This document shows, piece after piece, positions 24,401 through 37,852 of a stretch of DNA of 64,000 nucleotides. Source of the stretch: Fratercula arctica. Lineage: Eukaryota > Chordata > Aves > Charadriiformes > Alcidae. The notes beneath the pieces are model-generated. The model saw nothing but the letters and a program-made list of their open reading frames with translations. It ran no database searches and was not told the DNA's origin. Positions within the stretch are counted from its first letter, which is position 1. Each line of letters opens with the position of its first letter. The stretch is taken from contig CANTUZ010000003.1 of the NCBI GenBank assembly GCA_947846985.1, positions 93,772,674 to 93,836,673 of the forward strand, read 5' to 3'. The position numbers were made by a program, and so were the translations under genes.

Positions 24401-27288
24401 CCCATGTAGCCTGGCAAAGTGCTCTAGTCCAAGAAGGTGTTTCTACTTTGGTAACAATCTTTTTTTTTTTTTTTTAATTTAAATAGCAATTTAAAAAGAT
24501 TTCTGGATAATTTTTGTTTGCCTTCTAGAGGGTTATTTTTGCACTTATATCATTACTTTTGCTTTTAAAGCATACATTTTTAACAGTTCATTTACAGTGT
24601 GGCCTAACGGCTTATGATATTTAAAAAAATGAATACCCATTAGGTGAAGGCTTAAAAACAATATGCTGAGCACACAGAGCAATGATTTCAATGACATTTT
24701 GTGTTGAGTTGGAACAGAGAGGCTGAAGATACACTTTCAATGGCTGGATTGAAATGACATACCATAATGGCTCCAAAGGAGCTGTTACAATCTACCCAGT
24801 CAATGATCCATGAACTAAGAAGGATTTACTCAATTTGAGACCAATACCTTCTAACATGTTAAAAAATAAACAAACAAAGTCTCCTATGCTCTGCTGATCC
24901 ACACAGACATTTCCTCCTTTACTCCCAGGCACCTATCTTCTGCCTCGTCCTTGTAACTCTCTCTACTTTGGCTTCTGAAGGACTTAAAAGGAGAAAATGT
25001 TTTAGTCTGTTTTGATATTACTGTCAATGGTATTTTCAACTCCTGGGAGGAAGGGCGGGACATCTGCTAATTAATGTGTGTACTAGTGATTTTAGAAAGA
25101 TGAGTTTTCATACCCAGCTGAACCACAGACATGAGATCAGCTTTGGACTAATTATCTATTTTACCCAGTACTTTTGCTCCCTGTCTGCAGAAGTGGATTT
25201 ACTAACTACTACTTCTTTAACAGGTGTTTTAAATAGCAATTCAGTGAGGAAAAAAACACCTACAAATGTCTTTGGTATGTAAAAATGAGGCAGTGATAAG
25301 AATCATACATATGTGTAATTAGAAGTTATTGGAAACAATCCTGTGGAAAATCCCTAGGAAGCCGATATACTCCTTGTAAATGGGTAATAATAGACTTACT
25401 TTTCTGCATGATGATGAACCTGTCTTCCTCTTTGTTTTAAAGCCATGGCACACTATGAATTTTCTAGAAAAAGCTAAGCAAGTGTGATATCACTGTGTAC
25501 CGTTAAGAGTTCATTGACTGAATTGTAACAACCTCAAAGGACGCCAAGGTTTGTGAAAAATATTTACCCTGCAGATTGAAGTCCTGTTACCTAGAGGTGA
25601 GAGGGTGACTAATCTAGACTAGGGGCCTAAATTTTACTTAGTCAAATGTAGACATTACACCTAAAATATGAGCGTGCCTAAGATTTTTTTAAATATACCA
25701 ACTAGTGTTTTAACTGTCTAATAGTCCAAATCATTAGTACATTTATAATAAAATGATACAATGCATTTTAAGTCTGAGTTCTGCTGTTTGGCATATGGAT
25801 CTGGAATATATATTTAACCTGTACAGTGTAAAGAACTGTATATGTATGTTTAGGAGGGGAAAAAAATCTAAAATACTTAACTTCACTCTAACAAAAGTCA
25901 TTTATCTCATATTTGCACAATGTCCACAAGCAAAAATTATTTTAGAGAGAACGAAGGCTGATTAGGGATCTTGCCATATTTATTTGTATGAATATTGATA
26001 AAACATTACATAATTATCAGGATAAAAGCATATCTTGCTATAGGTACTTTATAATAAATATTGTTATATAAAAAACCCATCCAAATAGAGAGTATGAATA
26101 AAGACATATTGAAATACTAAATAATACTGAGAACTAGAAATAATTTCAAAATGAGATCTTTAAGCTTAGGATCAGTTTTGAGTCTTAGAGTTGAACTAGT
26201 TGATCACTGGAGGTTGTTTCAAACCAAAATTGTTTCATCAGTCTATGATTTTACAATTCATAGGTGCTTGGAGGACAACGAACATATAGGAAATTAATAC
26301 ATGCTTAAGATGCTGTACATTATTCAATATGCAGAAAAAAAATTACTAGCTGAGCAATACAGTTACAGAAGAGAAAATGTAAGGATCCTAATATTTCTGC
26401 TAATTCTTGTGTTTCATATGTGAGAAAAAAAGGAGCATGTAAGTAGTCATCAACATTAAAACTCCAACATATGGAGCTGCAGTACACATAGTAATTGTAA
26501 CAGTCCATAATTCTTCAGAAATATACTTACTCTCCTTTACTACATCTTAAAGCTCCAGCAGTGGTAGATGTAGGTGTTACACAAGAACTAAGAGAAGCAT
26601 AAAAATTATTCCAACTCATAAGTTGCCTCATGTCTGTTTACTAGAATCTGAAGTCAAAATAAACTATTACTCATTCCTGAACAGGTTGACAGTTTCAATG
26701 AAGTACTTGACTTAAAAAGAACTTCCATCAGCTATGGTGCTGGATTTTATATCCATAATACATAAAAAGCGGAAAGGTAAGATCAATGCACTGTAGCTTC
26801 TTCAGACCTCAGTCTTTTTTGAATTCAGATATAAGAGTTGGTAAAAAAATTGAGAATATTTATAAAAAATACATAACACCAAATATTGATATTCTCCCTA
26901 AGTAAAGAATCCCTGTTCATTTGGATTAAAGAGCTGTTCATTACTATGAAATATTTATTCTTAAAAGTGATTACTATTTTTTCCTAAGTATGTAAAAAAA
27001 TCCAGACAAATTCTATATGCTTCTTAACATTTCAGCAAAAAGTCTGTTTTCAAATATAATCACACATTTCCAAGGTTTAACTAAAAATAACACAGGATGA
27101 TTAGTGGTAAATTTTAAAAAAGACTTACATTTTTTGTCAGAGCCCCATTTAGTGAGTTGAATATCATTCTTAGATAATGCCTACTTTCATATCTATCTTT
27201 CATATGTAACGTATCTTAAGTAGACCTGCCCATTGCAGTACCTGTATTAGGTTTTACCTTATGAAAACGCACATACAGAGAAATGTAC
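18496..27288. other. Long non-coding stretch, no recognised transposon
   Basis: Nearly 8.8 kb in which I recognise no CR1, LTR or exon. Small landmarks are a triple TGTCATTTGC repeat at 23301-23330, a 16-T run at 24460-24475 and a more GC-rich patch with G runs around 20150-20220. The longest open frames (22120-22524, 134 codons; 24115-24477, 120 codons) show no domain, signal peptide or repeat. Very old repeats could be present below what I can see by eye. Confidence 0.55.
23301..23330. repeat. 10-bp tandem repeat, three perfect copies
   Basis: TGTCATTTGC is repeated three times without change. Confidence 0.95.
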
Positions 27289-27370
27289 ATCCATCCATCT
27301 ATCCATCCATCCATTCCATCCATCCATCCATCCATCCATCCACTGACTCATCCATCTGCCTATCTATGAA
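27289..27370. repeat. (CATC)n tetranucleotide microsatellite
   Basis: An array of CATC/ATCC units with a few interruptions, cleanest from 27289 to 27342 and degenerate to about 27370. It yields a Ser/Ile/His/Pro-rich spurious open frame at 27261-27443. Confidence 0.95.
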
Positions 27371-28530
27371 AGAAATGTATTTAACAAGTATGAATCCATC
27401 AAAACTGATGATAGGAATGCTGCATAAAACTGAGCAGAAATAGTGGGTAGATAGTCTGCCCTAAATTTATCGTTAATCTATATTGAAAAAAAAAAAAAAA
27501 ATCTGTTCTCAATATAAGCAATAATAACCAAATATAGCAAAGATAACATCTGATGTAAGTTGCCATTAACCAAGTGATTTCAAGTAAATGCCTCTGCTTT
27601 GCACAAGTTTAGCCGCTAGACTTGTGAATCTTACTATTCACTTACTTTATGGATTTTATATCCAATTGCTTTATTTCAGTTTTGCTTTCCTTCAAATTGT
27701 GAGTGCTGGGCATGCAGAGTTTTCTTTTTTTTTTCAAATTGTGTCTTGGGATTTGAGAAATTGTAAGTTTGTTTATTATTTTGGAGGCTCGGTTGTCTAA
27801 CTGCTCAGTTTCTTGTGAGATACAGTCTACCTAACCTACAATACAACAGTATCCATTTCTAGACTTCTCTAAGAACCTCTTGTCATTTCTGTAGAAGAAG
27901 CAGAGTTTCAGTTCCATCTCTTTTCCCAGTGTCTGATACTAGACTTCTGTGAAATCTTACTCAGTTTTTGCCATTTTGAATGAGATTCTTTTTAGTCCAG
28001 CTCTCTCCAATCCTGGTACCAGTCCTACATACATAGGTTAATTTTATGTGCTTTAGAGCCAGATAAGCACAAGTCAGTGCATTTCTGGATGTTGATACTA
28101 AGTGTTTCACTTAACTTTTATAGTTCTAAGAGTCGTGAGGATTTCTAGTACTACTGCTTGTAGAAGATATCTTCAGCTCCTATAGGGAAAAATAAGGTTG
28201 TCTTTGTACTTTCCACATGTAGAAGCAGCCTCAAGAAAGGTGCTCATGGAGGATCAGCACAATTACTTTATTGTAGATGTACATGGTTACATAGTGGCAT
28301 ACCTCTGCGTGTAATAATTCAATAATAGGGATAAGTAAGTGTGGTATCAGCATCATCAAAATAAATTTGCACAGTAAGTTGTGCCATACCCTTAGACTTT
28401 TCTCAGTCTTTTGCATAAACTTTGAAAACTCATCTGTATTCTTAAACAAACTAGAGCAATAGTTGTAGAAATCTTGAAGACTTCACAGATTTCCTTCCCT
28501 TTCTTTCTTATTATGAGGTGAGTTTTTCAT
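27371..28530. other. Non-coding stretch
   Basis: No gene or transposon was recognised. A 16-A run lies near 27486-27501. The open frames at 27588-27800 and 28231-28449 lack motifs. Confidence 0.6.
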
Positions 28531-28675
28531 CGAATCATAGAACCATTTAGACTGGTAAAGGTCCTTAAGATCATCAAGTCCAACCATTAACCTAATACTG
28601 CCAAGTCCACTACTAAGCCATGTCCCCAAGCACCACATCTGCCCATCTTTTAAATTCCTCCAGGGATGGTGACTC
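28531..28675 (-). mobile_element. Short CR1 3' end, type 1, minus strand
   Basis: About 145 bp. On the plus strand it starts GAATCATAG, then TTTAGACTGG and CATCAAGTCCAACCATTAAC, and ends at CTCCAGGGATGGTGACTC. This is the reverse complement of the last part of CR1 ORF2 plus the 3' UTR. It carries the same 3'-end type as the copy ending at 12274 (both contain GGACTTGGCAGT on the sense strand). Strongly 5'-truncated. The minus open frame 28483-28677 is this fragment plus flank. Confidence 0.93.
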
Positions 28676-31600
28676 AAAGCACCTTATTTTGTGCATAGGG
28701 CATAAGAAGTGAGATGTGCTCATAGGTTAAATCAGTGTAATATTAATAAACAATGATGAAAATGAAGTACTGAAGCTAGCTGTTACAGCAGTGAAAGGTC
28801 ATGAAGTTGCCTTCTACCTATGTAGCTTGTTAAATTTTAAGTAAAATTAAATTCCGATTCAAAACTGTCCAAGAGAAGTCTGAGATATGAGATGCTATTT
28901 AAAAATGTAGTTAACCTTTAGTACTTACATAGAAAAGGCAGAAAAATATTCATAATTTTGTCAAACATTTTTTCTCTCAAATTATATAATCCCTGAGGTG
29001 GAATAAATACAGCATTGTTTTGTAACTTATATTATGGACTTTTTAAAAATGCCTTGCATAAAAATAACTTAGTATTTTGAGTAATTAATGTCTTACATGT
29101 ATGTGAAACTGCACATATACATCATAGATTTATATAGAGATCCTGTGTAAAAAACCAAAGCTATTAAAGATAAAATTGGTGATATTTCAGTTGTATTGCT
29201 GAAAGTAGATTTGAAAATCCTTATAAGCACTCAGCAGATGCTACTGAGTTTTACAGAAAAGCCTGTAAACATTATACCAGCATGAACTGCAGTATGTTCT
29301 CCAGTTCTGAAAACAAGTTCGTGCATGGCATTTTAATGACTTTTTTATTTTTATATTCATTTTTTTTTTCTAGGTTCAGGTAACTGTACACCTTAAAACT
29401 TATACAGATTGTAACTTTTTTTCTATAAATTAGAAATTAAATAATGCAGGAATTCCACTGTAATAAATTTATAAAAAGGTTTTTGGTTTTGTGAAAAAAA
29501 CATGTCAAAATGATACATCAAATACTGTTCCATGGGAGCCATAACAGAGCAACAGACAGAGGACAAGGTTTAGCTTGCAAACCCATTTCCCAAACTCCTG
29601 GGTTTCATAATGCTACTTGTGCTATAGTATAGAAATACTTTGGATGTCTTTATAAAGAAATATTCCCATAACAGACTTATGATCAATGGAGGTTTAAGCT
29701 ACGGAAAGGATGCTGCATAAAGATGGACAGGAAAATAAAGAAACAATGCCTCTGGCTGTATCTGCAGTAGTAAGATGAGCTGTGTGGTGGAAGTTGATTT
29801 GCTGAGTGAAAAATATTTGGGACTGAGTACCTTACACCCACTGCATACATACGTTCCAGCAGTCCTGCTTATACTAGTTCTAGTCTGGCCACGTGGACTG
29901 AATTCCCCTCAGTGGCTGGAGGTGCACTGCTAGAGCATGTAGGCCAGTTAAGTCTGAAAAGAATCCTGTCCATGTGTTTTAAGGCTACAGGGTGATATGG
30001 TCTTCAACCCCAGTAAGTGGGGAAGATTTGGAGATTCACTTCAAAAGCACTCTCCTCATTTAAAGCACTAGGATAGATACCAACTCAGTGTGCTTTGGTT
30101 ACCATGTCTTAAATATTGCATTGTTTGGACAGGTACAAAAGAATTAGTATGATTCTCTTTGACTACCTAGAAGTGACTTTTCACCATAGCCCAATCAACT
30201 TATTTTGATTGTTTGATCTCATACAAAAGAAAGTATTTTAGACACTTACAGGCCAGAGCTGTATGTTTCAAGAAAGCATAACCTGTAGCTTAAATAGTTC
30301 TTATCCTGATGATAAATAGTAATGAAAATATGAAACTTTATTTATAGGCATGGAAGCTCTATGTCCTACTTTTGTTGCAGTTTTTCCCATTTTTTATCAG
30401 AGGTCATGATAAGTAAAGGCTATATAAATTTTCCCACTCTTCTATTTCTTCCCATCTGATTTTGCTTTTCTTAAAAATTAGCTGTGGTAGTTGTCCATGA
30501 TGTTATTGTACTGCTACAGCAACAACTCCTCATGTAGCAAGTCTGAGTTTTGCACCACCTTATATTCAACACTTTTCATTTGTCCATTCATCAAGGAAAA
30601 GGAAGAACTAAACTGGAGAGAGACACAGTGGTCTCCATGCCCTCTATTTTCTTCTTCCCTGTGATTGAGAAGCCCATATGCAAAAGGAACACAGGAAAAA
30701 AAATGGAAAAATGGTAGAGCTACGACTTTCTTTGATGCCTTTGCTGCTCTGAAGGAGATTTCCTTAACCAACTCAAAGAAAAGAGCCAGAAGACCAAGCA
30801 TGTAAGTATTTCATTACTATAAAAGGAGGTGACATAAGGTGTCCCACTTTTTGACTTCGAAAATCTGTTCCCTGTGCAGCTGATGGAAGAATGACTATTC
30901 TGTTGCATGGTAACTTCTGAGATTCTGAAATTCACTTTTGTTCTCCACTGGAAGGAAATCAGAAGTCTTTGTGGAGCACAATATTGTATTGATATCAAGC
31001 CCAGGACTTTCAGTGTGGGGTGGTGCTCTTGTCCCCTTGCGTCTGAGGGGTTTTGAATTGTTGTGAATTGAGTAGGATAAGAACTTGATCCTGAGCCATC
31101 CATATGCTTGTATCCTAGCTATTAGATGTGAGTCTTGTTATTTCTCTTTCCACTGACATTCTGCCTTACCCATGTAACCTTTAGGAGGGAAAAGTACATC
31201 TCTGGGATACACACTAAAGGTGTTAAAGTTACCATTCAACACAGATGTTCTGGTGAATTCTGGTGTTTGCTTCATTAAAGGAAAACAAATACTTCTGGGT
31301 GCTTTGTGAGCATCTTCTTGGTTCTTAACACAAACACAAGCAGAGAAAGGATATGCAGCAGAGAAGAACAGATTAATGTTTTTACACGTGAAATGACTTT
31401 ATTTCCGTATTAAATGTCTTTTTTGAAGTGCATAAAGGGTTTCTTCCCATTATGGGCAGTAGGATAGCATGCGAACTGGTTTAGTTCTGAATGAATTCAT
31501 TTTTTTCTATGATATACTGTTTCCTTAAGTTCTTTCTTTATGTGCTGGATTTCCTTTGTGATATTCAGTGGAGAAGCAAAACCTTCAAATGAAGAAATAT

Positions 31601-31839
31601 CAGTCTTGCTCTTTCATAGAAAATCAATATCCTTTGTGGTTTCTTCTTCTGCTTACTTAGACTTTGTCAAATGTGTAATATGCCCCAGAAAGCAATTCTG
31701 GTGTTCATCAATTATTGTTTTACTGCAAGTACAATAAAAAACTAAAATATGCTTTTATTTGACAAATGAAAAAAGAGAACTTGGACACTTCATTGCAGTG
31801 CACTTAAAATGTGAATGCTTGAGGGATTTTATCAGTGTT

Positions 31840-31846
<7 letters not shown>

Positions 31847-31871
<25 letters not shown>
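31847..31871. repeat. Poly(T) run, 25 T
   Basis: An uninterrupted T run with no recognised retrocopy attached. Confidence 0.95.
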
Positions 31872-33901
31872 CTTGGAGAAACATAAAATAGCACAAACCT
31901 GTCTATTAAAAGCCAAAGGAGTGGGACTGGTTTCCCCACTAGGTAAAATCATGTCTAGTGCAAATGCTTGTTAGCCCAGAATTTGAAATACTAGAAAATG
32001 AAGTATTAGCAAAACCTAAACAAGAATATCCTGCTAACAACCTAAGATAGGAATACTGCTTCAATTAACTTCCACCAATTAGTTCATCATGTTAAATACT
32101 CAGTTTCAGATCTGATGGGTTTTTTTTCTAGCTCTTTACCCAATTTACTGCATTCTGAGTTGTAACACCATATGGTAATGGAAAGCTACTTTAAGATAAG
32201 AAAACGAAAAAAAAAAATGACCTTGTATTAAAGCATATCTAAATTGTCCTCAACCAGTATATAGAAGTATTTCTACGGCATTTTAAAATAAAGGCAAGTA
32301 GTATTTTAATGTTATTACTCTCTGACTCATAAAAATCTGAGCTTGTTTATTTTATGTATAAATAGGGACAAAACAGTGATGATGCATAAAATAATAAAAA
32401 TACAGAGAGGCAAACTGGATATTTGTTCTTGTAAAGTAAGAACAAAAAAGTACACTCACAGGAAATAAAAGGTAGTAAATCTAAAATTTATAAAATAAAA
32501 CAGGATTTTTGCTATTTTCTTGTCTTTCACAAAATATCTAATCAGCCTTTGGAAGTCATTAGATCAATTAAAATGCTATCAAAATCAGCCTTTTCTAGAA
32601 GTGAATATAGCAATATTGAAAATTGTCACATGAAATAAGATAAATTTCTCATTCAACTCTTCTTGCATTAAAATGTTGGAAAAGTAGTATTTTTGCACCA
32701 TATTGAGAAATTGGTAGTATTTTTAATTTGTCTTTTTAAGGTTTAAAGTACTATTTTTTCTATCATGAATAAACATACAACTAGATTAGTTGACTGTGGT
32801 TCTTCTCTAGTATATTATTTCCTAGGGTTTTATAAAAAGGTGTTGTTTTCTTTTTCTCTTTAACATTTGATTTCCAGAAAACATAAAAGCTTATTGAAAT
32901 TGAGTGCAGTCTAGAATCAAGGGGAATGCAATTAAATTAAATCCAAATTGTTTATTTTCTGTCTTAGTGATAAAATGAGAATCCATTAAATAAAACTGAC
33001 CTTTACAAATTCCTGTGATTTTACTAGTGAAATATACATTGGGAAAAGAAAAATCACTATATTCATTAGAGAAACAAACCAAACAAACAAAAAAATGACT
33101 TATTTCTGGTTTTTTTTCTGAAATAATTTAAATCCAGAGATTATGCAGATCTGTAATGGCATATTTTGTTTCACTTTGTAGAATTTGTAGTTATTCTGAA
33201 AGAAAAACACTGTAATTAATTAGGGAGAATCCAAAGAAGAATGTTCAACAATGTGATTTATACGTCACGTGATTGGACTTAATTAGTGTGATTTGGCTAA
33301 CTTTTTCGTTGTGGGCAAGTCACAATGACACACAAAAAAAAATGTATTACAATCATGGTATAAATTTTTCAAATTTCAACCAAGAAATTATTTCCCACTG
33401 TACCTTTTATATCACAGTCAATTTCTTAGTTGTTCCAGAGGAAGTAGTAATGTCTTATGCTGTAAATGTGGGGAATGATTTCCCTTTTCTTTGTCTGAGT
33501 ATCACAAAAGGCTACTCATGGATGTCAACAAAACACAGATAAAAGGAGAGTTCATACAAAAACAGGTTTGGAAGGGATTCTAAGTTGCTATGCAACCCCT
33601 GCTCTTATCACAACATGAGATTAATTATAGATAATTTCATATCATATATTCTTAAAAAGCTCCATTCATGGAGAGTCATGGCCTCTTCAGGCAATCTGTT
33701 CTAGTAGTTTTTGGAGTAGTGACCTTAGCTAGGCTCACAATTAGTTTAAATGCTAAATCTGAAGTACTACTCAATTCTCTCTTACCTATTAAATCCCAGA
33801 CATATCCCATTCTGAAAGGCAGTGCTTTGTCACTGAAATTCAGCTGGTTTCTTGGCTTCCATAGCCGAGAGAAGTCTCAGAGATCTTTGCCTGTCAGCTA
33901 G

Positions 33902-33902
33902 A

Positions 33903-33933
<31 letters not shown>

Positions 33934-33946
33934 CAACTCGATTCAG
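33902..33946. repeat. (AAAAC)n microsatellite
   Basis: About eight AAAAC units following a run of seven A. It resembles the A-rich tail after the 10.7-kb CR1, but no CR1 sequence is visible upstream here. Confidence 0.95.
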
Positions 33947-36645
33947 ATTATACCTTCTTAACTTCTACTTTTTGAGTGTGACCTGTGTTTCCAATTGTAT
34001 AATCAAAACCCAAATTCTGTGCTTTAATAAAGTAAAATGTATTGGTTGCATTTTAAGTTTTTCTGGCTTTACAAATACAATAGCCCATGCCTGAGTAATC
34101 ATGGTTTAGTTCAGGATAATAATGAAACTGAATAAAGCAGGGCTGAAGACAAATCCTTTGGTAACAACAGATTTGAGAATATGACATCCAAGTAGTCCAC
34201 AAAGCTGCAATTTATGAAACACATACCAGAAAAAGGGAAGGAATCTTTTCCTCCAGTCTTCTCCACTGCCTGTTTGTCAAAGGGCAAGCAGCGGTGACAC
34301 AACCCATACGTTTTCATTTCATTACTTTCATTCTGGCCACAAAATTTATGCCCTCATTTTCATAGATGGCGTTTCCAGAAGCTACTAAATATATTCTGTC
34401 ACATGTAGTTGTTAAAACTAGTATTTGAAATATTCATGTTCCTTACTAAACCTTTATCTATTAAGAAAAAAAAAAAAAGAAAAGAGAAGGAAAAAAAGTG
34501 TTCTATAAAGTCTGTCACACGTTGTTTAAACTTATAAAATACCATTTTGGGAGAAGGGGAAAATCAGCACTACGACATGTCTGAAATCTGAACAGGAGCA
34601 TGATGAGCTACTTTAAGGTGATTTTTTTTTTCTTTGTGCTGCCCAAATCATAGTCAATCCGTATTGCATACAAGATTCACTTGACTGTTTTGATATGACA
34701 ATGGCCATTGTTGGGTTCATCTGGAGGGAGGGTTATAAGCACAGGAGCATAAGATTAGGCACATTGTTTTCACATACCGTGTGTCTGACAGTGGCTTATT
34801 CTGTTGAAACTTGTGAAACAGGTGCAGGAACAATGATAATTCTCACATTACCCACCAACCTATAGATTAGGGGTTTTCTGAGCAGGTGTTTGGATGCAGT
34901 ATTAAATGATAACTGGTTTTTGTTGCACTTAACTGTTTTTTATTGCTACCTCTAATTCTTTTAAAATATTTTTATATATGTATATAAAATTTATATATGT
35001 ATTTTTTCCTTTATATTCTGCAGCAATGAGTTTTGTTGTTCAGGAGTGCCCTGTGTATAAAAGTTCTCCATTTGTTCCTTTAAAATAATTTGGTTTTGGA
35101 TGCCTGTCATCCCTTAGAGAATAAATACTTACTCCCTATTCATTTTTTTTCAGTTGTGTCCATGATGTTATGTATACCTTTCATAAAATATCTTCCAATC
35201 ACAATGCATCCTAATTTATTTTATCAAAACTTAATCAAAACTTTGATCATCTGTGTAATCTTTCTTTGCATCTCCTTGACTTTAGTTTTGGGATATAAAG
35301 AAGAAAACAACATAGAAGATTTTGCTATAGAAAGAACTAAAATAATGTAGTAATGCTTAATGTTTTCTTCCGTCTCTTTTTTTTTTCTTCTAAAAATCTC
35401 AGTATTTTGAGTTTGCTACCTTGACTGCTACTGAACACAAAGCGGATGATTTCATACAGCTATCCAGATCTTTTTCTTGAGTTGTGATAAACAAATTTAA
35501 GTCTTTAAATTATGTCTTTAAGTCTATGTGTCCTTATAGATGTTATTAATGATGCTGACCTTTATGTCTGATAATTCATAGTGACAATTTGAAAACAAAA
35601 CATGTCCAAACCTCAGATTTGCTATTCCAATCTACAGGAAAAAGTAATCTCTCAAACTAGACTTGAAACCAGGTTTTCCCTAGGAAAGACTACGTATGGT
35701 TGTGCAGATCCCTGAGGGCTAATGGGTAGAAGAGGAAATATCTAATATTTTGAAGGCAGGCAAAGAAAAGCCTTCATCAGCCTAAGCAAACCTGCTTGAT
35801 TTTTCAACAGGCAGAAATGGTCTCCACATTCAGTAAAACTGAGGCAGGTTCAGCATCCCACCCCTTATCTGACATTTAATGCTGAGCTATGCAAACCTGT
35901 GTCTAATAATGCAAACATTTCTAATACATACAGGCAAGTTTAAGGTAGGATAACTGAGTGGAAGTCTAAAAAAACCTTAGCATCTCACTTCTGCTTACTG
36001 TTAGTTCTGCTTTGCACCTGGGACATGTGCTTGGTGATGTAGCAATTTGGATTTAGTAACAGCAAGTTAGGAGATAACTGGGATCATGTGCACACCTGGG
36101 ACTGTGACCGGAACAACGTCAGGAGTGAGTAGTGGTCATGGTGTTATGGCTGTAGTGTGACCCGCAGCTACTTGGTGTTTACTTTTCTAGTGATGTGAAT
36201 AGCCTGAGGTCATTCTCCTGTCAAAACAGAGGAACTGCTGAGCAGATTTCCTATGCCTCAAGGACTGTGGAAGGAATAGCTTTATTTGATGAGGAGAAAA
36301 GGATGAAAATTTAACTTCAAGATTTGATTTAAATTTTCTAGATTTATACGACCTCGAAGCCAACTTCTATTTTTTTAAAGCTAAAATAAAGCCAATATTA
36401 GCAGGCAGAGTTCAGAGGACTGTGAAGGTCTGCAAACATGAGTTTTCTAGGTCTGACCAGACTCCAACAACTACATGTTTAGTTGCATTGTATTTAGTCT
36501 TACTTTTCATAGGCATTGTATTTTTATTATAGGTAATGAAAATACTATATATCAGTTGATGCTGAAAACTTCTGCTATAGGAACAGCTTTACAACAAAAG
36601 AAGTATTAGAGGTTTCCAAACTGAGGTACATATGCTACTATGATA

Positions 36646-37240
36646 CCTACGAGAAGAGTGTTGCCTGCAGGTTGAGTGAGGTGACCCTTTACCCCTGCTC
36701 AGCACTGGTGGGACACATCCGGAGTCCTGTGTCCAAGTTTGAGCTCTCCAGTACATGAGAGGTATGAACAGTGGAAAGTCCAAGAGAGTGGAATGAGTCC
36801 AACAAAGGGCCACTAAAGTATTGAAGGACTGGAGCACCTGATATATGAGGAGATAGATGGGATTATTCATCCTGGAGAAAAGGGGGCTCAGAAGAATCTT
36901 ATCAATGTATATAAATAACTGATGGGAGGAGTAAAGAAGACAGAGATAAACTCTCCTCACAGGTGGCTAGTGATAGGACAAGAGGTAACAGGCACAACCT
37001 GAAATATAGAAAATTACACTTAAACATAAGAAAAAACCTTTTTCTCTATGACCGTGGACAAACACTGGAACAGGTTTTCCCGAGAGGCTGAGGAGTCTCC
37101 ATCCATGGAGACAGTTCAAAACCAACTGGAAATGGACCTGGTCAGCCTGCAGTAGCTGAACCTGCTTGAGTAAAAGGGTTGGACTAGATGATCTCCAGAG
37201 ATGTTGTCCAACCTCAACCATTCTGTGACTCTTTGATTCT
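36646..37240 (+). mobile_element. Old, diverged CR1, plus strand, type 2 3' end
   Basis: About 600 bp covering the ORF2 C-terminal region and 3' UTR. Landmarks: CTCAGCACTGGTGGGACACA, ACACTGGAACAGG, GGAGTCTCCATCC, then GGGTTGGACTAGATGATCTC and CCAACCTCAACCATTCTGTG. Many small gaps and substitutions relative to the younger type 2 copies at 16.9 and 60.3 kb show that it is older. No continuous frame survives. The minus-strand frames at 36589-36960 and 36967-37260 are shadows of it. Confidence 0.9.
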
Positions 37241-37809
37241 CCTTCCCACTTGCAGGACATAGCCTCAGACCTGTTGCTTCAGTGGTGCTCATCTGAGCTG
37301 TGTTGAAAATGACAATCTCGTTCAACTCGTGTGAACGTGTAAAAATCTCTTGGCAGTTTCAATGTCTTACTCAAGTGTTATGGTAGTGGTGGTTGTTTGG
37401 GACAATAACGTGTGTTTGTTTAAATATTTTTCATGGTAATATATGACATAGGTGCTACAAGCACCACTGACTTCTCAGAAGAAAGGTAAATTAAGCTGGT
37501 TTAAATTTATGATGAAACACACTGAATTCATTCTGTACATGAGAAGTATGAATGAGCATTTCTACTCTTATAAAGCTATTCAAGCATGGTATTGCATAAA
37601 AAAAGTTCCAGTGCAAATCCTGTAAAATTTTAAGGTGATAATGCCAGAAAGTTTTCCATTTATGCTGTGGCCTGGACAAAATTGCTTAAGAACCTATGCC
37701 AAATACAAGTTTTTATTTTACTTATAAATATCTAATCAATTTACAGAAAAGCTAAATTTGTAGGTGTAGACTACTGCCTCTCTTTGGTAAAAGAGATTAG
37801 GATTATTAT

Positions 37810-37852
37810 TTCTTTTTTTTTTTCTTTTTTTTTTCTTTTTTTTTTTTCCCCA
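37810..37852. repeat. T-rich pyrimidine tract
   Basis: Three long T runs separated by single C, ending in CCCC; only pyrimidines across the tract. Confidence 0.9.

Larger units (their letters stand above)
28676..36645. other. Long non-coding stretch with simple repeats
   Basis: About 8 kb of AT-rich DNA with no recognised gene or transposon. It contains a 25-T run (31847-31871), an AAAAC array (33902-33946), an A run near 34465 and an alternating AT-rich patch near 34970-35005. The minus open frames at 30514-30801 and 30720-31103 (127 codons) are the longest and show no domain, starting context or splice-site pattern that I trust. Confidence 0.55.

Noticed and set aside
30720..31103. 127-codon minus-strand open frame
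   Set aside because: Composition and lack of motifs fit a chance frame; a second, overlapping frame on the same strand is similarly featureless.
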